From NCBI RefSeq assembly GCF_022899245.1, contig NZ_JALJAZ010000001.1, positions 42,501 through 106,500 of the forward strand: a stretch of 64,000 nt of DNA, written 5' to 3'. Below the pieces are notes generated by a model. That model saw only the letters and a list, made by a program, of their open reading frames with translations. It had not been told where the DNA came from and ran no database searches. Below, piece by piece: positions 29,208 through 37,045 of the stretch (positions are counted from its first letter, which is position 1; every line of letters starts with the position of its first letter). This stretch comes from Falsirhodobacter halotolerans. GTDB lineage: Bacteria > Pseudomonadota > Alphaproteobacteria > Rhodobacterales > Rhodobacteraceae. The position numbers and the translations under genes are program-made.

Positions 29208-31270
29208 GGGGCGGGGGCCTCCGCGATGCCCTGATTGCGGGGCGTGGTTTCGTGATCGCGGTCGGCGGCGGGCAGGCGGCGCACCTGGGCCAGCCACGCC
29301 TCATCCTGGCGGCGCACCTCGGCCGCGGGGATGATCCGCATCGTGTCCAGCACGAAGGACCGGGCAACGACCGCCCCGATCGCCACCAGAACGCCCAGGG
29401 CGGCCAGCCACCACATATACCACACAAGGCCGAAGGCCGCCGCCGCCAGGGCCAGACCGAACACGACGCCCGTCATGGAATTCCGCGGCAGTTCGATATC
29501 GTGATAGGCGCGGCGCGGGGCATAGGCGGTGCCATCCTCCTTGGCCGCAAGGAAGGTATCGCGCGACGTGGCAACCGGCAGCACGGCAAAATTGTATTCC
29601 GGCGCGGGGCAGGGAATGCCCCATTCCAATGTGCGTCCGTCCCAAGGGTCCCCCCCCGGCACGGCCAGCGTGGCGCGGCGGCGGATGGACACCACAAGCT
29701 GGATGACAAGGCTGGTCAGGGCGGACAGCAGGAACAGCGCGCCGATGCCCGCGACGATCGTGAAGGGAAGATAATCCGGCTCGAAGAACTCCTGCGTGCG
29801 GCGCGGCATTCCCATCAGCCCCAGCGGATACAGCGGAAGGAAGGCCAGACAGAACCCCGTCACCCAGCAGCCGAACGCCACCCGGCCCCACCATTCGTCC
29901 AGACGAAAGCCGAACGCCTTGGGAAACCAGTAGGTATAGGCCGCGATCATCCCGTAAAGCAGGCCGGGGATCAGCATGTTGTGGAAATGCGCCACAAGAA
30001 AGACGGTGTTGTGCACCTGAAAATCCACGGCGGGGTTGGCCAGCAGGATGCCCGTCAGACCGCCGACCACGAACAGCACCATGAACGCCAGCGCATAGAG
30101 CATCGGCACGGTGAAGCGGACGCGCCCCCAGGCCATCGTCAGGATCCAGTCGAAGATCTTCACGCCTGTCGGAATGCCGATCGCCATGGTCGCGATGCCG
30201 AACACGGCGTTCAGGTTGGCGCTTTGCCCCATCGTGAAGAAGTGGTGCACCCAGACCGTGAACGACATGACCGCGATGCACATGGTCGCGATGATGAGCG
30301 AGTCGTAGCCGTAGAGGATCTTGGCCGAGAAGTTCGAGATCACCTGCGAATAGACGCCGAAGGCGGGCAGGATCAGGATATAGACCTCTGGATGGCCGAA
30401 CAGCCAGAACAGGTTGGCAAAGTTCATCATGTTGCCACCCCCGTCATTCGTGAAGAAATGCGTGCCGACATACCGGTCCAGGGCCAGCAGGGCCGTCGCC
30501 ACGGTCAGCGGGGGCATGGCGAAGATCATGAGGACGGAGGTGCACAGCGAGGTCCAGCAGAACAGCGGCATCCGAAACGGGTTCATGCCGCGGCACCGCT
30601 TCTTGTAGATCGTCACCGCGATGTTGATCCCCGTCATGGTGGAGGCGAGAGAGCCGAGCGTCACGGCGAAGATCCAGTAATCCGGGCCCACGCCGGGATT
30701 GAAGACCGCGTCCGTATAGGGGGGGTAGCCGGTCCACCCGCCGGTCGAAAACTTGCCGAGGACAAGCGAGGCCATCATCAGCCCCGCCCCCCCGGCCGTC
30801 AGCCACAACGACATGGAGTTCAGCAGCGGAAACGACACGTCGCGCGCGCCGATCTGCAAGGGCAGGGCGAAGTTGATGATCCCCGTCAGGAACGGCATCG
30901 CCATGAAGAAGACCATGATCGAGCCGTGGGTGGAGAACAGCTGCGCGAAATGTTCGGGCGGCAGGAAGCCGGGATTGTCGAAGGCCATCGCCTGCTGGGC
31001 GCGCATCAGCGACCCTTCGATGACGGCGCGGGCCAGCATGACCATGGCGATGATCACATACATGATCCCGATCTTCTTGTGATCGAGGCTGGTCAGCCAT
31101 TCGCGCCACAGCCAGGTCCACCGGCCAAGCCAGGTCAGAAGACCGATCACCACGACGGCCCCGATCACCACGAGCGACGCCGCCCCCGTCGCGATGGCGC
31201 TGTAGAACGGAAGCGCGTCAAAGGACAGCCGCCCGAACACGAGCGGCCACCATCCTTCAGTGGTCGGCAT
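29204..31270 (-). CDS. cyoB: Cytochrome bo3-type quinol oxidase, subunit I
   Basis: The catalytic subunit, 688 residues, with about 15 membrane segments. Metal ligands are visible: His115 in STHGSIMVFF and His430 in AHFHNMLIPG (low-spin haem), His428 in the same motif (high-spin haem), and His293, His342 and His343 for copper B, with the cross-linked Tyr297 in HPEVY. It reduces oxygen to water with ubiquinol electrons and pumps protons. The ATG at 31270 follows GGGGGAAC and overlaps cyoA by 14 bases; a longer frame begins 57 bases upstream. Confidence 0.96.
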   Translation of the reverse strand: MPTTEGWWPLVFGRLSFDALPFYSAIATGAASLVVIGAVVVIGLLTWLGRWTWLWREWLTSLDHKKIGIMYVIIAMVMLARAVIEGSLMRAQQAMAFDNPGFLPPEHFAQLFSTHGSIMVFFMAMPFLTGIINFALPLQIGARDVSFPLLNSMSLWLTAGGAGLMMASLVLGKFSTGGWTGYPPYTDAVFNPGVGPDYWIFAVTLGSLASTMTGINIAVTIYKKRCRGMNPFRMPLFCWTSLCTSVLMIFAMPPLTVATALLALDRYVGTHFFTNDGGGNMMNFANLFWLFGHPEVYILILPAFGVYSQVISNFSAKILYGYDSLIIATMCIAVMSFTVWVHHFFTMGQSANLNAVFGIATMAIGIPTGVKIFDWILTMAWGRVRFTVPMLYALAFMVLFVVGGLTGILLANPAVDFQVHNTVFLVAHFHNMLIPGLLYGMIAAYTYWFPKAFGFRLDEWWGRVAFGCWVTGFCLAFLPLYPLGLMGMPRRTQEFFEPDYLPFTIVAGIGALFLLSALTSLVIQLVVSIRRRATLAVPGGDPWDGRTLEWGIPCPAPEYNFAVLPVATSRDTFLAAKEDGTAYAPRRAYHDIELPRNSMTGVVFGLALAAAAFGLVWYMWWLAALGVLVAIGAVVARSFVLDTMRIIPAAEVRRQDEAWLAQVRRLPAADRDHETTPRNQGIAEAPAP

Positions 31271-32174
31271 GATGATGTTCCCCCGTCGCATGGTCTGAGG
31301 CGGTGTTGCCGTGGTCCGCATGCGCACGGTACCGGGAGACGACAGTGCCGAAGAGGTCGGGATCCACTGTCGAGAAGATCAGGCCCTTCTGGGGGTCGAA
31401 GTCGAACCGGGACCGCAGATCCGCCAACTTGCCCTTTTGCGACACGAGGGCATAGGCCCCCTGGTCGAGCGAGCGGCCAGCGGTCCGGGCGGCGGCGATC
31501 CAGCGGTCGAACTCCGCCTGCGGCAGGGCGAGCGTGTCGAACTTCTGGTCCTGAAAGCCGAAGCCGTTGAATTGCGTGTTCTGCCCCATCAGCACGCCGG
31601 GACGGTCGGCCATCAGGTTCAGCTCCGTCACCATGCCGGCCATGGCATAGATCTGGCTGCCAAGAGCCGGGATCATGAAGGATTGCATCACCGTGTCGCT
31701 TGTCAGGCGGAAATGCACCGGACGATCGACCGGCACCGCCATGACGCCGACGCTGGCGATGTTCTGTTCGGGATAGATGAACAGCCATTTGTAATCGAGG
31801 CCGACGACCTCGACCTCCAGCGGCGGCAGGTCGGACGGGATGGGGGCATAGGGATCGAGGGCGCGGGCCTTGCCCAGAACCAGCGACGCCAGAATGCAGA
31901 CCAGAATGATCGGAACGCCCCAGACGAGGATTTCCAGCGGCCAGGAGAAACGCCAGTTCGGGCGATAGGTCGCATTTCTCCGTCGACGGAACCGCCAGGC
32001 CACGAAGGGCACAAGGAAGATGGCCGGCAGGACCACGATCATCATCCAGCCGGTCACCTGAAACAACAGGTCGCGCTGCGTCGCGGCGACCGGCCCGTGG
32101 GGGTCGAGAAAGCTGATGCCCGACCCGCATCCCGCCAGAAGCAGGACCGGGGCCAGCGCCGCAAGACGTCCCAT
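31257..32174 (-). CDS. cyoA: Cytochrome bo3-type quinol oxidase, subunit II
   Basis: A 305-residue lipoprotein subunit. The signal ends at LLLAGC, a lipobox whose cysteine would be lipidated. Two membrane helices follow and then a periplasmic cupredoxin-like domain (YKWLFIYPEQNIASV, with VMQSFMIPALGSQIYAMAGM). The cysteine and histidine ligands of a CuA centre are absent there, so it is a quinol oxidase, not a cytochrome c oxidase. The start at 32174 gives a 16-residue signal; a frame open 66 bases further upstream overlaps the previous gene. The tail is histidine-rich. Confidence 0.94.
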   Translation of the reverse strand: MGRLAALAPVLLLAGCGSGISFLDPHGPVAATQRDLLFQVTGWMMIVVLPAIFLVPFVAWRFRRRRNATYRPNWRFSWPLEILVWGVPIILVCILASLVLGKARALDPYAPIPSDLPPLEVEVVGLDYKWLFIYPEQNIASVGVMAVPVDRPVHFRLTSDTVMQSFMIPALGSQIYAMAGMVTELNLMADRPGVLMGQNTQFNGFGFQDQKFDTLALPQAEFDRWIAAARTAGRSLDQGAYALVSQKGKLADLRSRFDFDPQKGLIFSTVDPDLFGTVVSRYRAHADHGNTASDHATGEHHHADH

Positions 32175-32193
32175 CCACCTTGGCGTGGATGGG
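32170..32193 (-). promoter_or_regulatory. Hairpin enclosing the cyoA start codon
   Basis: A perfect 9-bp stem, CCCATCCAC-loop-GTGGATGGG, whose loop is six bases. On the mRNA the second arm contains the cyoA ATG (32172-32174) and the loop end holds the AAGG part of its ribosome site. If it forms, translation of cyoA would be held back. It also lies in the 31-base gap after the GH15 stop. Confidence 0.5.
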
Positions 32194-32205
32194 GGGGCTG
32201 CGACG

Positions 32206-33990
32206 CTACAGGTCGGCATCGATGTCATGCCCCTCGGCATCGAACCGCCTGAGGGCGAGCACCGCCTGGATCAGGGCCAGATGGCTGAGGGCCTGCGGAT
32301 GATTGCCCGCCAGCCTGCGCGAGCGGGTGTCGTATTCCTCGGACAGCAGACCGCAGGGCCCCGCGACGCCCATCGCGGTTTCCATCGTCCGCACGGCATC
32401 GGCGCGGCGGCCGACCCCCAGCAGACATTCCGCCAGCCAGAACGAACAGGCCAGAAACGCCCCTTCGGGCACCAGCGCGTTCATCTTGTGGCGGTGCACG
32501 AAATCCCCGTCGACAAGCTGGGCCTCGATGGCGGCAAGGGTGCCCACCATGCGCGGATCGCTCATCGGCAGAAAGCCGATCCGGGGCAGCAGCAGAAGCG
32601 AGGCATCCACCTCCGACCCGCCATAGAAGGAGGTGAAGCTGTTCACCCCGTCATTGAAGCCTTCCTTGCATACGTTCGCGTGGATCCGGTCGCGCAGCGT
32701 CTCCAGTTCGGCCCGCCGGTCATCCGGCAGTTCCCCCACGCTCTGGCCCTTGAGGAAGCGATCGATGACCACCCAGGCCATGGCCTTGGAATAGACGTAA
32801 TGCCGCGGCTCCCCCCGGCTTTCCCACAGGCCCTGATCCGGTTCGGTCCAGACCTTGGTGACATGCTCCAGAACCGCGTGTTCCAGATGCCGCCCCTGGT
32901 CGTTCCGCTCCATCCCCGCGCGTTCGGCGATGTGCAGGGTTGAGATCAGCTCCCCCCAGACGTCAAGCTGCAGTTGCCCCGCCGCCGCATTGCCGACGCG
33001 CACCGGCCGGGCGAAGCGATATCCCGGCAGCCAGTCCAGCTCGGCCTCGTCCAGACGGCGCGCGCCATCGACGCGATACATGATCTGCATCTTGTCGGGC
33101 GCCCCCGCCACCGCGCGCAGGATCCAGTCGCGCCAGTTGCGGGCCTCGTCCACGAACCCGCATTCCAGAAACGCATCAAGCGTGAAGGCGGCGTCGCGCA
33201 ACCAGCAATAGCGGTAATCCCAGTTCATCTGGCCGCCCGGCTGTTCGGGCAGCGATGTCGTGGGGGCGGCGACAAGGCCGCCGGTGGGGCGGTGGATCAA
33301 CGCCCGCAAGGTCAGGAGCGACCGGCGCACCGCATCGGGATAGGCAAGCCCCTTGACATCCAGGCGCGAGAGCCAGTCGCGATCCGTGCGTTCCGTCTCC
33401 CGAAGGGCCGCCTGTGCATCCACGCCGTCGCCGACCCGTTCATGCGAATGGCCGTATGCCAGAACGAAGGCCAGATGTTCGCCTTCCTTCAAGGTGGCGC
33501 GCGACAGGACGGCGTCGTCTTCGATAATCATGGGGGCGTCGGTGTGCAACGCCAGCTTGTCGGGACCGACATGCATGGCCAGACCCTCCCCCTCCGGCGT
33601 GATCCAGGGCGGCATGTTGCCGTAATCGAACCGGAAGGAGGCCCGCGACAGGATATCGACGGACCCCTGCGTCACCCGGGCGATGCGGATCAGAAGCGGC
33701 TTTCCTTCCCGTTCCGGCATGAAATCCGTGACGACCAGCGTGCCCGAGGCGCAGCGATGTTCGGTTTCAAGGATCATGGTGTCGGGCCGATACCGCTGCT
33801 CGGTGGCCGTCACCGCCCCGTCCGGGGCAAGGCTCCAGTATCCGTGGCGCTCATTTCCCAGAAGTGCGGCGCAACAGGCGGGCGAATCAAAGCGCGGCAG
33901 ACACAGCCAGTCGATCGACCCTTCGTTCGAGATCAGGGCGACGGTTTCCCCGTCGCCGATCATGGCGTAATCTTCCAGCGCGACCGTCAC
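32206..33990 (-). CDS. GH15 glycoside hydrolase (glucoamylase/trehalase type)
   Basis: A 594-residue family 15 glycoside hydrolase. The N-terminal beta-sandwich starts with LEDYAMIGDGETVALISNEG and SIDWLCLPRFDSPACC. The catalytic (alpha/alpha)6 barrel has MNWDYRYCWLRDAAFTLDAF and, later, GPCGLLSEEYDTRSRRLAGN, where the expected catalytic glutamates lie. Bacterial members cleave alpha-glucosides such as trehalose or glucans. There is no signal peptide. The best start is the GTG at 33990, whose GTGA overlaps the SDR stop; the ATG at 33963 would remove part of the conserved N-terminal block. Confidence 0.88.
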   Translation of the reverse strand: MTVALEDYAMIGDGETVALISNEGSIDWLCLPRFDSPACCAALLGNERHGYWSLAPDGAVTATEQRYRPDTMILETEHRCASGTLVVTDFMPEREGKPLLIRIARVTQGSVDILSRASFRFDYGNMPPWITPEGEGLAMHVGPDKLALHTDAPMIIEDDAVLSRATLKEGEHLAFVLAYGHSHERVGDGVDAQAALRETERTDRDWLSRLDVKGLAYPDAVRRSLLTLRALIHRPTGGLVAAPTTSLPEQPGGQMNWDYRYCWLRDAAFTLDAFLECGFVDEARNWRDWILRAVAGAPDKMQIMYRVDGARRLDEAELDWLPGYRFARPVRVGNAAAGQLQLDVWGELISTLHIAERAGMERNDQGRHLEHAVLEHVTKVWTEPDQGLWESRGEPRHYVYSKAMAWVVIDRFLKGQSVGELPDDRRAELETLRDRIHANVCKEGFNDGVNSFTSFYGGSEVDASLLLLPRIGFLPMSDPRMVGTLAAIEAQLVDGDFVHRHKMNALVPEGAFLACSFWLAECLLGVGRRADAVRTMETAMGVAGPCGLLSEEYDTRSRRLAGNHPQALSHLALIQAVLALRRFDAEGHDIDADL

Positions 33991-35012
33991 GGCTTGCGTC
34001 CCGGGCAACCTTCGCGGCGGGCAAGGTGGTAAAGACCGGCAGCGGCCAGAAGCCCCGCCGCGGACCAGAAGGCCAAGCGGTGACGTTCGGTGAACATCTG
34101 GACGCTGCGCGATTTCGACCGTCCGTCAAAGCGCCCATGGGCGTCGTAATCGCCCTTCACCGGCTTGAACAGGTTGACCGGCGCGTCGTCCGGCTTCTCC
34201 TCGTCGGTCAGTTGGCCGGAATAGCCGGCTTTGGCAAGATAGCGGTCCAGCAATCCCGGCGCGATCCGGTTGCCCAGGATGGCCTGCACCGTGGGATAGC
34301 CGACCCAGACGTTGCGCCGCTTGTTTTCAGCGGCGAAACGGATGGCCCGCGCGGGAACCTCCGGTTCATAGATGGGGGGGACGGGCTGGGCCCGGCGTCC
34401 CATCTTGTTCAATGCCCAGTCGAACTGGGGCGTGTTGACCGCCGGCAGGTCCACCATCGTCACCCGCACGTTCAGCTTGTCATGGATGATCTCGGACCGG
34501 AGGGAATCGGTGAAGCCGCGAATGGCGGCCTTGGCCCCGCAATAGACCGACTGGAGCGGAACGGAGCGATAGGCCAGCGCCGAACCGACATTGACGATGA
34601 CGCCCCGATCCCGTTTGCGCATCCGTTTCAGGGCGGACATCATGCCATGCACCTGCCCCAGATAGGTCACCTGGGTGCCGCGCTCCACCTCCTCCGGGGT
34701 CAGTTTGGCGACGGGAGAGAAGATGGTCGCCATGGCCACGTTGACCCAGACGTCGATGGGCCCAAGCTCGCGCTCGGCCTTGTCGGCGGCGGCCTCCACG
34801 GCGGCGGCATCCGCCACGTCCGTGGGAATGGCCAACGCCCTGACCCCTTGCCGACGAGCATAGATCGCGGCCTTTTCCAGCCGATCGGGGTCGCGTGACA
34901 AAAGGACCACGTCATATCCTGCCCGGGCGAATTCATCGGCGGTCGCACGCCCCACCCCAGCACCGGCCCCGGTCACGACGACGATCTTGTTCACGCCTGA
35001 ATTCTTTTTCAC
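33987..35012 (-). CDS. SDR oxidoreductase with C-terminal membrane tail
   Basis: A 341-residue short-chain dehydrogenase. The cofactor motif is TGAGAGVG and the active site is SALAYRSVPLQSVYCGAKAA. Compared with a 250-residue SDR it has an extra C-terminal part with a hydrophobic stretch (LAFWSAAGLLAAAGLYHLA) followed by basic residues, so it may be anchored to the inner membrane. It starts with GTG at 35012 and heads the minus-strand run leading to the GH15, cyo and GMC genes. The NVA in place of NNAG is a minor deviation. Its substrate is unknown. Confidence 0.85.
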   Translation of the reverse strand: MKKNSGVNKIVVVTGAGAGVGRATADEFARAGYDVVLLSRDPDRLEKAAIYARRQGVRALAIPTDVADAAAVEAAADKAERELGPIDVWVNVAMATIFSPVAKLTPEEVERGTQVTYLGQVHGMMSALKRMRKRDRGVIVNVGSALAYRSVPLQSVYCGAKAAIRGFTDSLRSEIIHDKLNVRVTMVDLPAVNTPQFDWALNKMGRRAQPVPPIYEPEVPARAIRFAAENKRRNVWVGYPTVQAILGNRIAPGLLDRYLAKAGYSGQLTDEEKPDDAPVNLFKPVKGDYDAHGRFDGRSKSRSVQMFTERHRLAFWSAAGLLAAAGLYHLARREGCPGRKP

Positions 35013-35184
35013 AAGTTCATTCCGCCCATCCTGTTCGATGGATCAGCTAGCGGCCCCTGGGATCACGGCAATGCCGCGGTTCGAAATTGGGCCGAATTGC
35101 CTGCCAAGGCGGGCACCAAGCTGGGTCAGGCGGGCGGCGAGGACGTGATCCCGGCTCAAGCTGTTCCTGCTTGAACATTTCGGC

Positions 35185-35203
35185 AATATTGTAGCACAAT
35201 ATT
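35185..35203. promoter_or_regulatory. Candidate GntR/FadR-type operator
   Basis: A perfect inverted repeat, AATATTG-TAGCA-CAATATT. Its centre reads TTGTAGCACAA and fits the TNGTNNNACNA consensus of FadR-branch GntR regulators. It lies 70 bases before the proposed start of the GntR gene, so autoregulation is likely. The extreme A+T content stands out. Confidence 0.7.
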
Positions 35204-35273
35204 AGACAGATGTTTGAATCTCAGAATATATTATGACGGAATTTTGGTGAAACGTGTGCGGAAGGAAGTTGCG

Positions 35274-35960
35274 TTGTCAACAATATCGCGCGATCAAGCC
35301 GCCCTGACGCCCGACAGATTGGCCGATGAATTGCGGGCCGAGATCCTTGACGGGCGCCTTCCCCCCGGGGCGCGCTTGGGCGAGATGGCGCTGGCCGCGC
35401 GTTTTGCCGTCAGTCGCGGGCCGATCCGCACGGCCCTGCTCAAGCTTTGCGACGCGGGGATCGTGACGATCGTGCCCAACAGCGGCGCGCGGGTTCGCAT
35501 CATCACCCGCGAGGATGCCCGCGCCCTTTACCAGATGCGCGCCGCGCTGGAGACGGAGGCCGCGATGCTGGCCGCATCCCGGGCCGATGCGGGCACCGCC
35601 GCGCGCTTTCGCGCCTTGCTGGACCAGCACGGGGCGGACATCGCGGCGCATCCCGACGGCGCGTATCTGCAAACCTCGGCGGATCGCGATTTCCATGTGG
35701 TGATCGCGCAGATGGCCGGGAATCCCCTGATCCTGCGGGGCCTGAGCCACGAGCTTTATCCGCAGCTGTCCCTGTTGCGGATGGGGCATCGCAAGGTGAC
35801 GGGGCGGGGGCTGCAGGCCTTGCACGAACATGACCGCATCGCCGCCGCCATCGCGGACGGCGATGCGGAGGTCGCGGGCCTTTTGATGCGCCGCCATATC
35901 CGCAACAGCTGGAACGCGCTGGCGGCCCAGTTGCCCGCCCCCGAAGATGCCGCCGATTGA
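35274..35960 (+). CDS. GntR-family regulator, FadR branch
   Basis: A 228-residue regulator. The N-terminal winged helix runs LADELRAEILDGRLPPGARL then SRGPIRTALLKLCDAGIV, and the C-terminal all-helical FCD domain carries the metal/ligand histidines (DRDFHVVIAQMAGNP, then HEHDRIAAAIADGDAE and RRHIRNSW). No ATG suits the start: the frame opens at a TTG (35214), and a second TTG at 35274 has GGAAGGAAG close upstream, which I prefer. A perfect operator-like repeat lies just before it. It probably controls the lyase-family gene 33 bases downstream. Confidence 0.85.
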   Translation: MSTISRDQAALTPDRLADELRAEILDGRLPPGARLGEMALAARFAVSRGPIRTALLKLCDAGIVTIVPNSGARVRIITREDARALYQMRAALETEAAMLAASRADAGTAARFRALLDQHGADIAAHPDGAYLQTSADRDFHVVIAQMAGNPLILRGLSHELYPQLSLLRMGHRKVTGRGLQALHEHDRIAAAIADGDAEVAGLLMRRHIRNSWNALAAQLPAPEDAAD

Positions 35961-35993
35961 TCCGAACACCCCCAACAGGAAAGCCGTCACCCC

Positions 35994-36872
35994 ATGCTGA
36001 ACCATGTCATCAACCGCACCTTCAAGGCGCGTCTGCACACTGGCGCGCCCATCCTGATGCCGGGGGCCGCCAACGCGCTGGCCGCCCGCATCATCGAGGA
36101 TCAGGGGTTCGAGGCGGTCTATCTGTCGGGCGCGGGGCTGACGAACACCTATCTGGGGATGCCGGATCTGGCCTTCATCGGTTTGCAGGAGATCGCGCAG
36201 CACACGGCCACCATCCGCGACGCGACCGAATTGCCGATCGTGGTCGATGCCGATAACGGCTTTGGCAACGCGCTGAACGTCCATCACACCATCCGCACGC
36301 TGGAACGCGCGGGGGCCAGCGCCATCCAGTTGGAGGATCAGAAAACCCCCAAGCGCTGCGGGCATTTTGCGGGCAAGGAGGTCGTTCCGCTGGCCGAAGC
36401 CCGCTCGCGCATCAAGGCGGCGGTGGACGCGCGGCAGGATGAGAACACGCTGATCATCGCCCGCACCGACGCCCGCGCCACCGATGGATACCAGGAAGCG
36501 CTGGACCGCGCGGCGGCCTTCATCGAGGACGGGGCCGACATCACCTTCGTCGAGGCGCCCCAGACGGTGGAGGAGTTGCGCGGCATCCCCGCCGCCCTTG
36601 GCGGCACGCCGCAGCTCGTCAATCTGGTCGTGGGCGGCAAAACCCCGATTCTGGGCATGGACGATCTGGGCGCGATGGGCTTTTCGCTGATCCTATATGC
36701 CAATGTCGCGTTGCAGGCGGCGGTGCATGGGATGCAGGTCGCGCTCAGCCAGTTGCAGGCGGATGGGCGGATGGACGAGGGCGGCCCCGTCGCCAGCTTC
36801 ATGGAGCGTCAGCGCATGGTCCGCAAAGACCACTTCGACGCGTTGGACCGCAAATACGCCTATAAGGAATAA
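35994..36872 (+). CDS. Isocitrate-lyase/PEP-mutase superfamily lyase
   Basis: A 292-residue enzyme of the isocitrate lyase superfamily. The metal-binding aspartates are in VVDADNGFGN (Asp85, Asp87), with LEDQ at 114-116. The motif KRCGH at 120-124, with its catalytic Cys122, is the lyase type, as in methylisocitrate lyase, and rules out a phosphonate mutase. It should cleave a methyl- or dimethyl-malate or methylisocitrate-like C-C bond. There is no 2-methylcitrate synthase or dehydratase beside it, so a role in the propionate cycle is not supported by context. The adjoining GntR gene is its likely regulator. Confidence 0.85.
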   Translation: MLNHVINRTFKARLHTGAPILMPGAANALAARIIEDQGFEAVYLSGAGLTNTYLGMPDLAFIGLQEIAQHTATIRDATELPIVVDADNGFGNALNVHHTIRTLERAGASAIQLEDQKTPKRCGHFAGKEVVPLAEARSRIKAAVDARQDENTLIIARTDARATDGYQEALDRAAAFIEDGADITFVEAPQTVEELRGIPAALGGTPQLVNLVVGGKTPILGMDDLGAMGFSLILYANVALQAAVHGMQVALSQLQADGRMDEGGPVASFMERQRMVRKDHFDALDRKYAYKE

Positions 36873-37045
36873 GGGGACGCCCTCTGAACGATAGACGCGG
36901 CCAATCGTGCCATAGGAAATAGATATTAGATTTTCCGCCCGTTTGACCCTATTCCAAGCCGATTCCGTCGCCCTGCGCGGTGCGGATGCGGTTCGGCCAC
37001 GAAACTCCCGTGCGCGCCGCGCAAAGGATTGGGGAAAGGCGCGTC

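Noticed and set aside
29252-31570. A 772-codon plus-strand frame opposite cyoB and cyoA
   Set aside because: It is antisense to the oxidase genes, whose metal ligands are all present; composition is typical of a shadow frame.
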